In this document: in pieces, positions 17,901-25,849 of the stretch
Layout: each line of letters starts with the position of its first letter
Position numbering within the stretch: the first letter of the stretch is position 1
Assembly (NCBI RefSeq): GCF_011046975.1
Contig: NZ_CP049253.1
Span: 2,232,001-2,296,000 of the forward strand
Source: Microbacterium amylolyticum
Lineage (GTDB): Bacteria; Actinomycetota; Actinomycetes; Actinomycetales; Microbacteriaceae
Length of the DNA stretch: 64,000 nt
Reading direction: 5' to 3'
Program-made: the position numbers and the translations under genes
Notes under the pieces: generated by a model
What the model was told of the DNA's origin: nothing
Seen by the model: the letters and a program-made list of their open reading frames with translations, nothing else
Databases searched by the model: none

Positions 17901-18365
17901 GACGCTGACGGCGCCGCTGACGGCAGTGACGCTGACGGCGCGGCCGATGGGAGCGATGCCGAGGGTGCAGCGGATGGTTCCGCGGCTGAGGGCGCGGCGG
18001 ACGGCGGAGACGCCGGAGCTGCGGCCGAGGATGGCGCCGATGCCGCATCGGACGGCGCAGACACCGACGCCCGCGGAACGGACGCGAGCGCTGAGGGTGC
18101 CGGCGCGGGGACTGATGGATCGGATTCGCACGCAGAATCGTCGGGCGCAACGACGCACGCTGGTTCGGACGCCGACGGATCAACCGGCGGCTCCGACTCC
18201 GGTGCGGCGGACGGGTCCGGCGCCGATGCGCAGGGATCGGATCAGCCGGATGAGCTGAGCCCGACGGGCGGAACACCCGTGTGGCCGGCGGCAATCGCCA
18301 TTCTGATGCTCCTCGCGGGCGCCACGGCTCTGGTCGTGCGACACCGCGCGCGCCAGAGGGCCTGA
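11991..18365 (+). CDS. Secreted bifunctional alpha-amylase/pullulanase with cell-wall anchor
   Basis: This 2124-residue extracellular enzyme hydrolyses alpha-1,4 and alpha-1,6 links of starch or glycogen. A signal peptide covers residues 1-49. An X25-like module follows, then GH13 domain one (about 174-720) with nucleophile Asp427 (GFRIDTVKH), acid Glu461 (FMFGEVYD) and Asp531 (GNHDMGR). An Ig-like segment and two more X25 modules (near 839 and 937) precede a pullulanase N-domain, CBM48 (near 1182) and GH13 domain two with YELHVRDF, Asp1523 (DGFRFDLMG), Glu1560 (YGEGWNFGE) and Asp1694 (DAHDNE). An Asp/Gly/Ala-rich linker leads to LSPTGG (2089), a membrane segment and a basic tail, a sortase-type anchor. 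The start at 11991 has GGAGGAG before it; the frame opens at 11901, upstream of the transcript. It is monocistronic and followed by a strong terminator. Confidence 0.93.
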   Translation: MTTMSSKRGFRAPRAGSNTRPQRFRAGLAWLTAAAVVFGPAIAAPAAAAEEERVLSLVGSLQDELGCEEDWQLDCQETALSPTGADGIYAAEFDVPEGSYEFKVVANGTWDESYGIDGGDANIPLSLAGPATLRFVFDDENKRPGIEVQDIRGEYTDADSALVSEPVRQAGSDEVFYFVMTDRFANGDESNDTASIDGDRLDHGFDPTDKGFFHGGDIAGLLEHLDYIEGLGTTAIWLTPSFENKPVQGEGADASAGYHGYWVTDFTRIDPHLGSNEELSELIAEAHKRDIKVYFDIITNHTADVIDYAEGEYDYIDMVTSPYLDAEGNAFDPAEYAGTDTFPELDAEESFPYTPIVTDPEAKTPDWLNDPTLYHNRGDSTWEGESVTYGDFMGLDDLMTEHPTVVNGFVEVYQDWIDLGIDGFRIDTVKHVNFEFWETWSEEVLAYAHAQGKDDFFMFGEVYDADPAKLSPYVRDTAMNSVLDFTFQSSAVSFAGGNSARGLSSLFRGDDYYTTPETSASALPTFLGNHDMGRIGHFVQNVGSPQERSELAHELMFLTRGQPVVYYGDEQGFAGTGGDKDARQTLFASQVDEYIDQLLITGEQAGSVDRYDTDVPLYEHIANLAQLRETYPELSDGAQIELYAEQGAGLYVFSRVDRDDKTEMLIAVNNSVDTASADVTSLTHGATYEGVYGTGDSVTSDADGTVSLAVPALSTVVLRADREVSSADIDLSIASPAPGAGLTGLAPVSADLGATAWAETSFSWRAVGSDEWTPLGVAETTSPRVFHDVRGLPAGTLIEYRAVATSADGQRSAASTYANVGHSVSLDEEPAEHSDIESVSVPGDHNVHMGCASDWAPGCAAAELTLRGDGIYEGTFDNIPEGDYEYKAAINGAWDWNYGANGVLDGPNATYSHAGGPITFYFDPRSGVVQTTADGPIVTLAGSFQSQVGCDGDWDPACLGSIMHDGDRDGVYEFTTDRIAEGSYEVKVTHGMSWDENYGAGGAPGGDNYAFSVADGEPVTFRYTLETNLLEIAAEGAAIVGGGELRAHWIDETTIVWPAGFGAPADGATWELFASETAELAVVDGAVTGGDPVALSVIDGGLTDAQSERFPALAGATALRVDGLDRATIADTLSGQVAVAQYDAGGELRAFTGVQLPGVLDDLYADAAANADLGVSFASDDSLVASFTGGAPSFRVWAPTAQDVTLLTWEPGAAGDPTRHAATFDEESGVWGAVPFGVTTGTEYLWEVSVYAHSTRRIETNIVSDPYAVALTTNSERAVVVDLSDEQLRPETWEQTPAPHIERDVDRAIYELHVRDFSISDESVPEDVRGTYLAFAEDSNGTRHLAELADAGITTVHLLPTFDIATIEEDRSAQAVPACDLAAMAPDSHEQQACIAEIRGDDGFNWGYDPYHFFAPEGSYATQPDGADRIVEFRTMVGALHETGLEVVLDKVYNHTAQSGQGERSVLDKVVPGYYHRLNQVGAVETSTCCENVATENALAEKLMVDAVVLWAREYRVDGFRFDLMGHHSRDNMLAVRAALDELELETDGVDGSSIYLYGEGWNFGEVADNALFEQATQGQLGGTGIGTFNDRLRDAVHGGSPVDSSSTFRQGFGTGLGTDPNGDAVNGTTEQALADLAHEADLVRLGLAGNLRDYELLASDGEMKRGEEFDYRGAAAGYAAEPGEIINYVDAHDNETLYDLAVLKLPVDTSMSDRVRMNALSQATVTLSQGVPFWHAGTELLRSKSLDRNSYDSGDWFNRIDWTGQENTFGSGLPPAWDNQSKWPAMAPLLADESLKPGPDAMADAKAAALDLLRLRGEVDLLRLGSAELISQKVSFPNSGPEQIAGVVVMHIDDLQGEPVSPEFDGALLVFNASPDTVTETIVELEGREYRLAQTQQDGWDDVVRETSFDAETGTVTVPARSVAVLVEDAPEVPGGEDADADANAEGTADGAGDGSDAEGTADGAADGSDADGAADGSDADGAADGSDAEGAADGSAAEGAADGGDAGAAAEDGADAASDGADTDARGTDASAEGAGAGTDGSDSHAESSGATTHAGSDADGSTGGSDSGAADGSGADAQGSDQPDELSPTGGTPVWPAAIAILMLLAGATALVVRHRARQRA
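17826..18255 (+). repeat. Low-complexity Asp/Gly/Ala linker with 27-nt tandem units
   Basis: Inside the amylopullulanase gene a nine-residue unit, GAADGSDAD/E, is repeated about five times and then decays into Asp/Gly/Ser/Ala-rich sequence. At DNA level the best copies (about 17885-17990) differ by only a few bases. It is the wall-spanning linker between the catalytic part and the LSPTGG anchor, and its copy number is likely to vary between strains. Confidence 0.85.
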
Positions 18366-18372
18366 CGCAGAG

Positions 18373-18420
18373 ACCAGCACCGCCGCTTCTCGGGATTCTC
18401 CGAGAAGCGGCGGTGCTGGT
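18373..18420 (+). terminator. Terminator of the amylopullulanase gene
   Basis: A perfect 21-bp stem (18373-18393 with 18400-18420) closes a 6-nt loop just after the stop codon and is followed by TTTGT-rich sequence. It separates this gene from the converging aceB. Confidence 0.88.
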
Positions 18421-18463
18421 TTGTGTGGTGAATCCGGCGGCCGATCGGGCCGGCGGAATCGTC

Positions 18464-20116
18464 CTAAGCCCGTTCGACCAGGTGGTCGGCGTAGGCCTTG
18501 GTCGTGAGGAACGGCGCGAAGGTGCTCGACAGGGCGACGTCTCGGAACACGGCAGCCGCCTCATCGAAGCGGTCACCCGGTGCACGTTCCACCTCACCGA
18601 GAACCTGGTCGACGAGCCCCGACACATAGTCGCGGGTGATGGCCGTTCCCTCTTCCGTGACCTGATCCTGCCGGATCCACTGCCAGATCTGCGAGCGTGA
18701 GATCTCGGCCGTTGCAGCGTCCTCCATGAGGTTGTTGATGGCAACGGCGCCCTGGCCGCGCAGCCATGCCTCGATGTACCGGATGGTCACCTCGACATTG
18801 CCATAGACGCCCTGGTCGGTGATGTTGCGACCGATGAACAGATCCAGCAGGTGGCGCTCACGCACATCGACGTCTTCGCGCAGGCGCTCGAGCTGGTTTT
18901 CGCGCCCGCCGAGCACGGCGTCGAACTCGGCGCGCGCGACCGGGATCAGATCGGGGTGCGCCACCCACGTGCCGTCGAAGCCATCGTTCGCCTCGCGGTT
19001 CTTGTCGGCGGCAACCGTTTCCATCGCCCGGCCGTTGACTTCGGGGTCGCGCCGGTTGGGAATGAACGCGCTCATCCCGCCGATGGCATATGCCCCGCGC
19101 TTGTGGCACGTCTGGACGAGAAGCTCGGTGTAGGAGCGCATAAAGCCCACGGTCATGGTGACCTCGTTGCGGTCGGGCAGGACGAATCGTGATCCGCGAC
19201 CACGGTAGGTCTTGATGATCGAGAAGATGTAGTCCCAGCGGCCGGCGTTGAGGCCGGCGCAGTGATCGCGCAGTTCGTAGAGGATCTCCTCCATCTGGAA
19301 CGCGGCGGGCAGCGTCTCGATGAGAACCGTGGCACGGATAGTTCCGTGCGGAATGGCGAGGTACTGCTCCGTGAAGCTAAACACCTGGTCCCACAGACGC
19401 GCTTCTTCTGCCTGCTCGATCTTCGGCAAGTAGAAGTACGGGCCGCGGCCGTTGCGGATCAGCTCATGCGCGTTGTGGAAGGCGTACAGACCGAAGTCGA
19501 CGAGCGATCCCGACGTGGCCATCGTGCGGCCGTGCGCATCGGTGAAGTGCAGGTGGTGCTCTTCCAGATGCCATCCACGCGGACGCATCACGATGGTGGG
19601 GGTCTTTTCCGCCGTGACGGAGTACTGCTTTCCATTCTCCGCCGTGTGGTGAAGCGTTCCGCGGATCGCGTCATGGAGGGAGAGCTGTCCGCCGATCACG
19701 TTGGCCCAGGTGGGGCTTGTTGCATCTTCCTGATCGGCGAGCCAGACGTTGGCGCCCGAGTTCAGTGCGTTGATCGTCATGCGCGGGTCGGTGGGACCAG
19801 TGATCTCCACGCGGCGGTTGACGAGCCCCGGTCCGGGGCCGGCCACGCGCCACTCGGCGTTGTCGCGGATTCGGCGGGTGTCCTCACGGAACTTCGGGTC
19901 ACGGCCGTTGCCGATTTCGTAGCCGTGGCGGAGACGCGCCGCGAGGCGGTCGTAGCGGGGCCCGGCGAAGAGTTCGTGCAGCTGTGCGACGAAGGCGAGA
20001 GCTTCCGGGGTGAGGATTTCCGCGTAGCGAGGACGCATGGGCCCGACGACGTCGATAGCGGGGAACGTGCGCTCGCGCTCGGCGGAGCGTTCGGGAGTGG
20101 GGGCGATGAGTGTCAT
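18464..20116 (-). CDS. aceB: Malate synthase A
   Basis: Malate synthase condenses glyoxylate with acetyl-CoA, the second step of the glyoxylate shunt. The 550-residue protein is the A isoform by length and by the segments LADQEDATSPTWAN, EDHL-type HTAENGKQYSV and GRWDYIFSIIKTYRGRG, the last carrying the active-site glyoxylate and magnesium region. The start at 20116 is the Met of MTLIAPTPERSAERE; the upstream extension overlaps aceA. It is 25 bp downstream of aceA on the same strand, so the two form a shunt operon. RamB-type control is likely through the aceA promoter. Confidence 0.95.
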   Translation of the reverse strand: MTLIAPTPERSAERERTFPAIDVVGPMRPRYAEILTPEALAFVAQLHELFAGPRYDRLAARLRHGYEIGNGRDPKFREDTRRIRDNAEWRVAGPGPGLVNRRVEITGPTDPRMTINALNSGANVWLADQEDATSPTWANVIGGQLSLHDAIRGTLHHTAENGKQYSVTAEKTPTIVMRPRGWHLEEHHLHFTDAHGRTMATSGSLVDFGLYAFHNAHELIRNGRGPYFYLPKIEQAEEARLWDQVFSFTEQYLAIPHGTIRATVLIETLPAAFQMEEILYELRDHCAGLNAGRWDYIFSIIKTYRGRGSRFVLPDRNEVTMTVGFMRSYTELLVQTCHKRGAYAIGGMSAFIPNRRDPEVNGRAMETVAADKNREANDGFDGTWVAHPDLIPVARAEFDAVLGGRENQLERLREDVDVRERHLLDLFIGRNITDQGVYGNVEVTIRYIEAWLRGQGAVAINNLMEDAATAEISRSQIWQWIRQDQVTEEGTAITRDYVSGLVDQVLGEVERAPGDRFDEAAAVFRDVALSSTFAPFLTTKAYADHLVERA

Positions 20117-20141
20117 GGTCGTTTCCAATCGCACGGGAGGT

Positions 20142-21440
20142 TTAGTGGAACTGCTCGGCTTCGGTGGAGCCGACGAGCGCGAGGGTCGACGCCTCGGGGT
20201 TGAGAGCCGTCGACACGTGGTCGAAGTAGCCGGTTCCCACCTCACGCTGGTGCTTTGTGGCGGTGTAGCCGTGTGCCTCTGCGGCGAACTCGGCGTCCTG
20301 GAGCTCGACATAGGCGGTCATGGCACGCTCTGCGTACCCGGTCGCCAGCTGGTACATCGAGTGGTTGAGGGCGTGGAACCCGGCCAGGGTGATGAACTGG
20401 AACCGGTAGCCGAGGTCCGCGAGCTCCTGCTGGAACGTTGCGATCTGCTTTTCGTTGAGCGCAGCGGACCAGTTGAAGCTGGGCGAGCAGTTGTACGCGA
20501 GCATCTTGCCGGGGAACTCTGCGTGGAGGGCCGTCGCAAACTCACGAGCCAGCTCGATATCGGGAGTTCCTGTTTCGACCCAGATCAGGTCTGCGTACGG
20601 GGCGTAGGCGAGCCCGCGGGCGATAACGGGGTCGATGCCGTTCTTCACCCGGTAGAAGCCTTCGCTTGTGCGCTGTCCGGTCGTGAATTCGCGGTCGCGA
20701 TCGTCGATGTCGCTCGTCATGAGATCAGCGGCGAGGGCGTCGGTTCGGGCGATCTGCACGGTGGGGACGCCGGCAACGTCCGCTGCGAGTCGAGCCGCGT
20801 TGAGGGTGCGGATGTGCTGGGAGGTGGGAACGAGGACCTTGCCGCCGAGGTGGCCGCACTTCTTCTCACTCGCCAACTGGTCCTCCCAGTGGATACCGGC
20901 CGCGCCCGCCGAGATCATGCCGTGAGCGAGTTCATACGCGTTGAGCGGCCCGCCGAAGCCGGCTTCTGCATCGGCAACGATCGGTGCCAGCCAGTCGCGG
21001 GTCACCTGTCCCTCTGCGGCCTCGAGCTGGTCCTGGCGCAGGAGTGCGTTGTTGATGCGGCGCACAACGGCGGGAACGGAGTTCGCGGGATACAGTGACT
21101 GGTCGGGGTAGGTCTGGCCCGACAGGTTCGCGTCGGCGGCGACCTGCCACCCGGAGAGGTAGATGGCCTTGAGACCGGCCCGCACCTGCTGAACGGCCTG
21201 ATTGCCGGTGAGGGCACCGAGAGCGCGGATGTACTCGTCGCTGCCGAGGCGTTCCCAGAGCAGCTCGGCGCCGCGGCGGGCCAGCGTCGGCTCTTCACGA
21301 ACCGTGCCGCGGAGACGGACAACATCCTCTGTCGTGTAGTCGCGTCGGATGCCGTTCCAGCGGGGGTTCGCGTCCCACTCAAGCTGCAGCTCTTCTGCGG
21401 TCTGCACCTGGTCTCCGGGGCGGTGAGTGGTGGAGGTCAT
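20142..21440 (-). CDS. aceA: Isocitrate lyase
   Basis: Isocitrate lyase splits isocitrate into glyoxylate and succinate, allowing growth on acetate or fatty acids. The 432-residue protein has the catalytic loop KKCGHLGGK with Cys195, and the [16 protein letters not shown] metal-binding strand in slightly shifted form ([11 protein letters not shown]). Length is that of the bacterial short form. The ATG at 21440 has AAGGAGA at 6-nt spacing, while the frame opens at 21740 inside the divergent regulator gene. It leads the aceA-aceB operon and shares a 131-bp intergenic region with the divergent RamB-like gene. Confidence 0.96.
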   Translation of the reverse strand: MTSTTHRPGDQVQTAEELQLEWDANPRWNGIRRDYTTEDVVRLRGTVREEPTLARRGAELLWERLGSDEYIRALGALTGNQAVQQVRAGLKAIYLSGWQVAADANLSGQTYPDQSLYPANSVPAVVRRINNALLRQDQLEAAEGQVTRDWLAPIVADAEAGFGGPLNAYELAHGMISAGAAGIHWEDQLASEKKCGHLGGKVLVPTSQHIRTLNAARLAADVAGVPTVQIARTDALAADLMTSDIDDRDREFTTGQRTSEGFYRVKNGIDPVIARGLAYAPYADLIWVETGTPDIELAREFATALHAEFPGKMLAYNCSPSFNWSAALNEKQIATFQQELADLGYRFQFITLAGFHALNHSMYQLATGYAERAMTAYVELQDAEFAAEAHGYTATKHQREVGTGYFDHVSTALNPEASTLALVGSTEAEQFH

Positions 21441-21521
21441 CTTTGGTCTCCTTAGGGTGTGCGGTGGGTGTTGAGTCCACGATGCGTGAAACACAAGCCC
21501 TTCAGAGAACAAATCCGAGGA

Positions 21522-21539
21522 GAACTTTTGCAGAAGTTC
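21522..21539. promoter_or_regulatory. Candidate RamB binding site in the aceA-ramB intergenic region
   Basis: GAACTTTTGCAGAAGTTC has perfect outer half-sites GAACTT/AAGTTC and resembles the AA-CTTTGCAA core reported for RamB sites of corynebacteria. It lies between the two divergent starts, placed to control both aceA and the regulator itself. Confidence 0.5.
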
Positions 21540-21559
21540 CGTTATTCGGATCTGTGTGG

Positions 21560-21565
21560 CAGGAT
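21560..21565 (+). promoter_or_regulatory. -10 box CAGGAT, leaderless promoter of the RamB-like gene
   Basis: CAGGAT is 6 nt from the ATG at 21572. The first base departs from TANNNT, so this is a weaker call than the others. Confidence 0.4.
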
Positions 21566-21571
21566 CTCCCC

Positions 21572-23023
21572 ATGACGTTGCTCGACGATGAGACCGACGA
21601 CTCGGCTGATGCCCTTGCCGTTGGCCGCCGAATCCGCACTCTGCGCCGCGCGCAGGGCATGAAGCTCTCCGACCTCGCGGAGCGCGTTGGCCGCGCGCAG
21701 AGCCAACTCTCGATGATCGAGAACGGCAAGAGGGAGCCACGGCTGTCGATGCTCGGGGCGATTGCCAGAGCGCTTGGCGTTCCCACCGATGAGCTCCTCA
21801 CCCCCGCAGAACTTGACGAGCGCGGTGAACTTGAGCTCGCTCTTGAGCGTGAGATGCGCTCGCCGCGGATGCGGGAGGTGGGCATCGAGCCGTTCCGGAT
21901 TCCGAAGGGGATGCCGGATGAGGCGCTCAGAGCGATGCTCGCTCTGGCTGGCGAAATCGATCGTCTCCGCGATGAGCGTCAGGCGACGCCGGAGGAGGCT
22001 CGGCGAGCGAACCTCGAGTTGCGACGGCTGATGCGGCGACAGGGGAACTTCTTCCCGCAGCTGGAGAAGACGGCGCACGAGCTGCTGGCTCGCATCGATC
22101 ACACGGGAGGTCCGCTGACGCAGCGCGCTGCCAGTGATCTCGCTGCTCACCTCGGTTTTACCCTGCATTACGCGCGTGATCTGCCGCAGTCGACGCGGAG
22201 CGTCGTCGACCTCAAAAATGGCCGCGTGTACCTGTCTACGCGGTCGTCGAGTGACCCCCGTGCTCCCATGCTGCAGGCTCTCGCCAGCCGAGTGCTCGGG
22301 CACTCGGAGCCGCGAGACTATGCGGAATTCCTCCGCCAGCGCGTTGAGCAGAATTATCTTGCCGGGGCACTCCTCATCCCGGAAGCGGGGGCGGTTGAAT
22401 CGCTCATCGATGCCAAGAAGCGCCGGGCGATTTCGATCGAAGACCTCCGTGACGCCTACGCGGTCTCCTACGAGACGGCAGCGCATCGCTTCACGAACCT
22501 CGCAACGCGGCACCTGGACATTCCGGTTCACTTTCTCAAGGTGCATGAGTCGGGCACGATCACCAAGGCGTATGAGAACGACGATGTGAACTTTCCCACC
22601 GACAGAATTGGGTCGATCGAGGGTCAGCTGTGCTGTCGTAAGTGGACAAGTCGCGTTGTCTTCGACATTGAGGATCGCTTTAACCCGTACTTCCAGTACA
22701 CCGATACCGGCGGCGGAACGTTCTGGTGCACGGCGCGCGTGGAGTACTCCAGTCAGGGCGCGCACTCCGTGAGCGTTGGTGTGCGCTTTGACGACACCCG
22801 GTGGTTCGTCGGACGCGATACGAGCAACCGCGGCGTCTCGCGTCACGCGGATGAAGTGTGCTGTCGTCGCCCGCCGGAAGAGCTGTCGTCGCGGTGGCGA
22901 GACGGGGCGTGGCCGAATGTTGCCACCCCGCGCACGCTTTTGGCGACGCTGCCGACGGGGTCGTTCCCCGGCGTTGATACGACTGACGTTTACGAGTTCC
23001 TCGACGCTCACGCGCCGCGCTAA
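21572..23023 (+). CDS. ramB: RamB-like (ScfR family) transcriptional regulator of acetate metabolism
   Basis: The 483-residue protein has an XRE-type helix-turn-helix at about residues 16-70 ([24 protein letters not shown]), a central helical part, an IrrE-like metallopeptidase-derived domain lacking a clear HExxH ([16 protein letters not shown]) and a C-terminal ScfR/DUF2083 domain with paired cysteines ([17 protein letters not shown]). RamB in corynebacteria represses aceA, aceB and acetate genes on glucose, and here the gene is divergent from aceA, which supports the assignment. The two CC pairs may bind metal or sense redox state, as inferred from the sequence. The start is the ATG at 21572; the frame opens at 21443 but the HTH lies near the N-terminus of the chosen form. 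Confidence 0.85.
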   Translation: MTLLDDETDDSADALAVGRRIRTLRRAQGMKLSDLAERVGRAQSQLSMIENGKREPRLSMLGAIARALGVPTDELLTPAELDERGELELALEREMRSPRMREVGIEPFRIPKGMPDEALRAMLALAGEIDRLRDERQATPEEARRANLELRRLMRRQGNFFPQLEKTAHELLARIDHTGGPLTQRAASDLAAHLGFTLHYARDLPQSTRSVVDLKNGRVYLSTRSSSDPRAPMLQALASRVLGHSEPRDYAEFLRQRVEQNYLAGALLIPEAGAVESLIDAKKRRAISIEDLRDAYAVSYETAAHRFTNLATRHLDIPVHFLKVHESGTITKAYENDDVNFPTDRIGSIEGQLCCRKWTSRVVFDIEDRFNPYFQYTDTGGGTFWCTARVEYSSQGAHSVSVGVRFDDTRWFVGRDTSNRGVSRHADEVCCRRPPEELSSRWRDGAWPNVATPRTLLATLPTGSFPGVDTTDVYEFLDAHAPR

Positions 23024-23164
23024 CGGGTCCGTGGTCCTTCCTTCCCCCTCTTGACATGTACCACTACTACCCGGCCGCGGGGCTTCCCCGAATGCCGCGT
23101 TCATGAGAACGTCGCAGGGGACATATCGGCTGAGCAGAGCATCGGAATCGCACCGGGAAGCGGC

Positions 23165-23752
23165 ATGACACATCATCACTCGGGCGGCGGCGTTTTCGTC
23201 GCGATCACGGGGCCCAGCGGATGCGGCAAGGACGCCGTGATGCGCGCAGTCTCTGACACGATCGGCGATAACGGCGAGAGCGGAATCGTCTTTCCTCGCC
23301 GCGTGATCACCCGGGCTCCCGAGCCGGGCGAAGACCACGAAGCGGTTGCCGAGGAGGAGTTCCGGCGACGCGAACAGTCGGGCGCTTTTGCCCTCACCTG
23401 GCGCGCCCACGGACTCGCCTATGGCATTCCGGTCTGCGTCGCGGACCAGGTGGATCAGGGACGAATCGCCGTGGTGAACACCTCGCGCGCTGTGCTCGAC
23501 GATGTGCGCAGCGCCTTTCCGGTGGCGCGCGCCGTTCGCGTGACGGCTCCCACGTCTGTGTGCCGCGATCGGATTTTCGCTCGTGGTCGAGAGAACGCCG
23601 ATGCGGCGGAGCGGCGCTTGGCGCGAGAAGACCCTGCCCCGCACCATCCGTTCGATCTGGTCATCGAGAACACGGGAACGCTGGATGACGCAGCCGAGCG
23701 GCTCAGCGCCTTCCTGCTGTCACTTCGCGGCGAGGGCGTGTCTCACACGTGA
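23165..23752 (+). CDS. phnN: PhnN-like ribose 1,5-bisphosphokinase / guanylate kinase-fold protein
   Basis: The 195-residue protein has a P-loop GPSGCGKD at residues 16-23 and the guanylate kinase-like fold of PhnN, which makes PRPP from ribose 1,5-bisphosphate in the C-P lyase pathway. PhnN-type features are the RRVITRAPEPGEDHEAV segment and FALTWRAHGLAYGIP, which replace the GMP-binding part of Gmk. No other phn genes are present, so it stands alone. The ATG at 23165 follows a weak GGAAG; the frame opens at 23051 but the earlier codons match nothing. A different small-molecule kinase role is possible. Confidence 0.72.
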   Translation: MTHHHSGGGVFVAITGPSGCGKDAVMRAVSDTIGDNGESGIVFPRRVITRAPEPGEDHEAVAEEEFRRREQSGAFALTWRAHGLAYGIPVCVADQVDQGRIAVVNTSRAVLDDVRSAFPVARAVRVTAPTSVCRDRIFARGRENADAAERRLAREDPAPHHPFDLVIENTGTLDDAAERLSAFLLSLRGEGVSHT

Positions 23753-23824
23753 TCGCCGACGGCGCCGGCCGCGAGGCGTGTGCTCGAGGCCGTGCTCGTT
23801 GCAGCTCCAACGAGGAGACACGCC

Positions 23825-24472
23825 CTAAAGCCTGGCATCGTGAACGCGCCGGGCCAGCTGAACACGATTCGACACCTCCAGCTTGGTGAACAAACGACCG
23901 ATGTGCGTTTTGACCGTCGCAACACCGAGGAAGAGCTCGGCGGCGATATCCGCGTTCGACAGCCCTCGCGCGACCGCGATGGCCACGTCACGCTCGCGCT
24001 CGGTCAGCGTTTCCATCATCGCGCGCGCATCGTCATTGCGTGCGGGAGCGGTCGCCGCTCGAATAACCTGACGGGTCACGCTGGGCGAGAGAATCGACTC
24101 TCCGGCCGCAACGCGGTGAACGGCGGCGACGAGATCCGGCGGCGGTGTGTCCTTCAGCAGGAAGCCTGCCGCACCATCGCGGAGCGACGTCATCACCATG
24201 TCGTCCGTGTCGAACGTTGTGAGCATGATTATCCGCGCGTGTGAACCGCTCGCGGCGATGTGGCGAGCGGCCTGGATGCCGTCGAGCCGCGGCATACGGA
24301 TGTCCATCAGCACCACATCGGGAAGTGTTTCGGCAACCATGGTGATCGCCTGTCCGCCGTCTTCTGCTTCGCCAACGAGGGCGATGCCGGCGTCGCCGCC
24401 CAGGATCATCCGGAGGCCAGCGCGCACGAGAGGATCATCGTCGACGATCGCCACGCGGATGTTGTCGCTCAT
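23825..24472 (-). CDS. LuxR/NarL-family response regulator
   Basis: The 215-residue protein has a receiver domain (1-120) with the acidic pocket DDD at 11-13, phosphoacceptor Asp57 in LMDIRMP and the conserved Lys in FLLKDTPP. A C-terminal LuxR helix-turn-helix (about 150-205) contains LTERERDVAIAVARGLSN and VATVKTHIGRLF. It is the partner of the histidine kinase upstream, whose stop overlaps this start by 4 nt. By position it probably activates the divergent ABC transporter genes at 25850. Confidence 0.92.
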   Translation of the reverse strand: MSDNIRVAIVDDDPLVRAGLRMILGGDAGIALVGEAEDGGQAITMVAETLPDVVLMDIRMPRLDGIQAARHIAASGSHARIIMLTTFDTDDMVMTSLRDGAAGFLLKDTPPPDLVAAVHRVAAGESILSPSVTRQVIRAATAPARNDDARAMMETLTERERDVAIAVARGLSNADIAAELFLGVATVKTHIGRLFTKLEVSNRVQLARRVHDARL

Positions 24473-25719
24473 TCGTCACCCTCCGTTTCCCACGGCAGAA
24501 GCGCTCTGACTCGGAAGCCTCCGGAGGATGTCTCTCCGTGTTCGATCGTGCCACCGGCAAGGACCACGCGTTCGGCCAGCCCGGCAAGACCCATTCCCGT
24601 CCCCTCACCACGCGGGGCATCGGGCGCCGGGGCATTCGTCACATCGATCGTCAGAATCCCGCCCGACTTTCCATCGATTCTGACGACCACAGGGGACCCT
24701 GCCGCGTGCTTTCTGGCATTTGTCAGCGCTTCCTGGACCACACGATACGCGGTGCGGGAGATTGTCTCGGGGAGATCGTTGAGGGCCGGAGCGTGAAGAG
24801 TCACGTCGGGGCCGGCGTCATCGATGAGCGCATGCAGCTGAGACAGGGTGGGCTGCGGAGGCTCCACCCCTGATCCGTCGGTCGCCCGCAGCACACCCAG
24901 AATCCCGCGAAGTTCCGTGAGTGCGTGGCTGGCATTGCGCTGAATCACGCCGGCGGTTTCGCGCGTTTCGCCTCGGGTCAGATCATCGCGGTAGGCGAGG
25001 GCACCCGCGTGCATGGCGACGAGCGAAATGCGGTGCGCGAGAACGTCGTGCATTTCGCGCGCGATCCGCGTGCGCTCATCGGCCTCAGCGGCCCGCGCGA
25101 CGAGCTCTCTTTCATGATCTGCGACGAGAGCGCGTTCGTGCAGTGATCGAATCAGAGCGCGGTGTGCCCCGATGTACAGCCCGATGGCGGCCGTGGCTAC
25201 GGCGGAGATCAGCCAGCTGAGGGGCGTTGTCCACAGGGCTCCCGGGATCACCCATCCCTCCGGGGCGAGGGTGATGTTGTGCACCGACCCCGCGGCCGTC
25301 CACACGAGACCGACCACGATCAACGGGATGAGCCTCCCGTGCGTGGCGAGCGAGATCAGCGCCATGGTTGCCCCGGCACCCGCCGCGGGTGACACGGCGA
25401 TCATGGCACCCGTGACCACGGCGATTCCGGCGGGGTATCGGCGACGAAGGGGCAACAGCGTGATCGCGGCGGCGCCGAAAACCAGGTCGATGAAAGGGAG
25501 TACTGTCCGCCACGACTCGCCGCTTTCGATGGCGGGAACCTCGAGAAGGAGGTAGGTCGAGACGGAGAACGTCATGACGGCCCCGAAGATGACGACCGCA
25601 TAGCGCCACAGGCTCGACCACCATCGCAGCTTCTCGCCCGTCAACTCCTCAACGGGGCGTGTGGACGAAGCACCGCCGTCGGCGCTCACGGCCCGACCAG
25701 GCAAACGTAGAGACGGCAT
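24469..25719 (-). CDS. Two-component sensor histidine kinase (DesK/NarX-type HisKA_3)
   Basis: The 416-residue kinase has an N-terminal cytoplasmic stretch, five to six membrane helices (about 38-185) and no large extracellular domain, so it probably senses within the membrane. The HisKA_3 dimerisation box EMHDVLAHRISLVAMHAG has His224, and the HATPase part carries NARKHA (N box) and GTGMGLAGL (G box). The start at 25719 is chosen over the frame opening at 25797 because a TAGAGT -10 box lies 7 nt before this ATG. It is followed by its response regulator and is divergent from a drug-type ABC transporter, the usual layout of intramembrane-sensing detoxification systems. Confidence 0.9.
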   Translation of the reverse strand: MPSLRLPGRAVSADGGASSTRPVEELTGEKLRWWSSLWRYAVVIFGAVMTFSVSTYLLLEVPAIESGESWRTVLPFIDLVFGAAAITLLPLRRRYPAGIAVVTGAMIAVSPAAGAGATMALISLATHGRLIPLIVVGLVWTAAGSVHNITLAPEGWVIPGALWTTPLSWLISAVATAAIGLYIGAHRALIRSLHERALVADHERELVARAAEADERTRIAREMHDVLAHRISLVAMHAGALAYRDDLTRGETRETAGVIQRNASHALTELRGILGVLRATDGSGVEPPQPTLSQLHALIDDAGPDVTLHAPALNDLPETISRTAYRVVQEALTNARKHAAGSPVVVRIDGKSGGILTIDVTNAPAPDAPRGEGTGMGLAGLAERVVLAGGTIEHGETSSGGFRVRALLPWETEGDE

Positions 25720-25726
25720 GGATCCG

Positions 25727-25732
25727 ACTCTA
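25727..25732 (-). promoter_or_regulatory. -10 box TAGAGT, leaderless promoter of the kinase-regulator operon
   Basis: On the minus strand TAGAGT is followed by 7 nt and the ATG at 25719. It decides the start codon of the kinase. Confidence 0.55.
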
Positions 25733-25837
25733 GAGCGTGTCATCCGGGTGACCATCCGCCCCCGGGCTATTCGGGGGTCAGCCGAAAGGTGGAACACGGG
25801 AAGCCGTCCGTGTGATGTGCGCGGTCACTGCGCGCGA

Positions 25838-25843
25838 CACGGT
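25838..25843 (+). promoter_or_regulatory. -10 box CACGGT before the ABC transporter genes
   Basis: CACGGT sits 6 nt before the ATG at 25850. It is a weak match to TANNNT but has the spacing seen for other leaderless genes here. Confidence 0.35.
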
Positions 25844-25849
25844 TGACGC

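Noticed and set aside
17826..18255. A CRISPR-like array of short repeats
   Set aside because: The repeats are in frame, encode a D/G/A-rich linker, vary in sequence and have no unique spacers.
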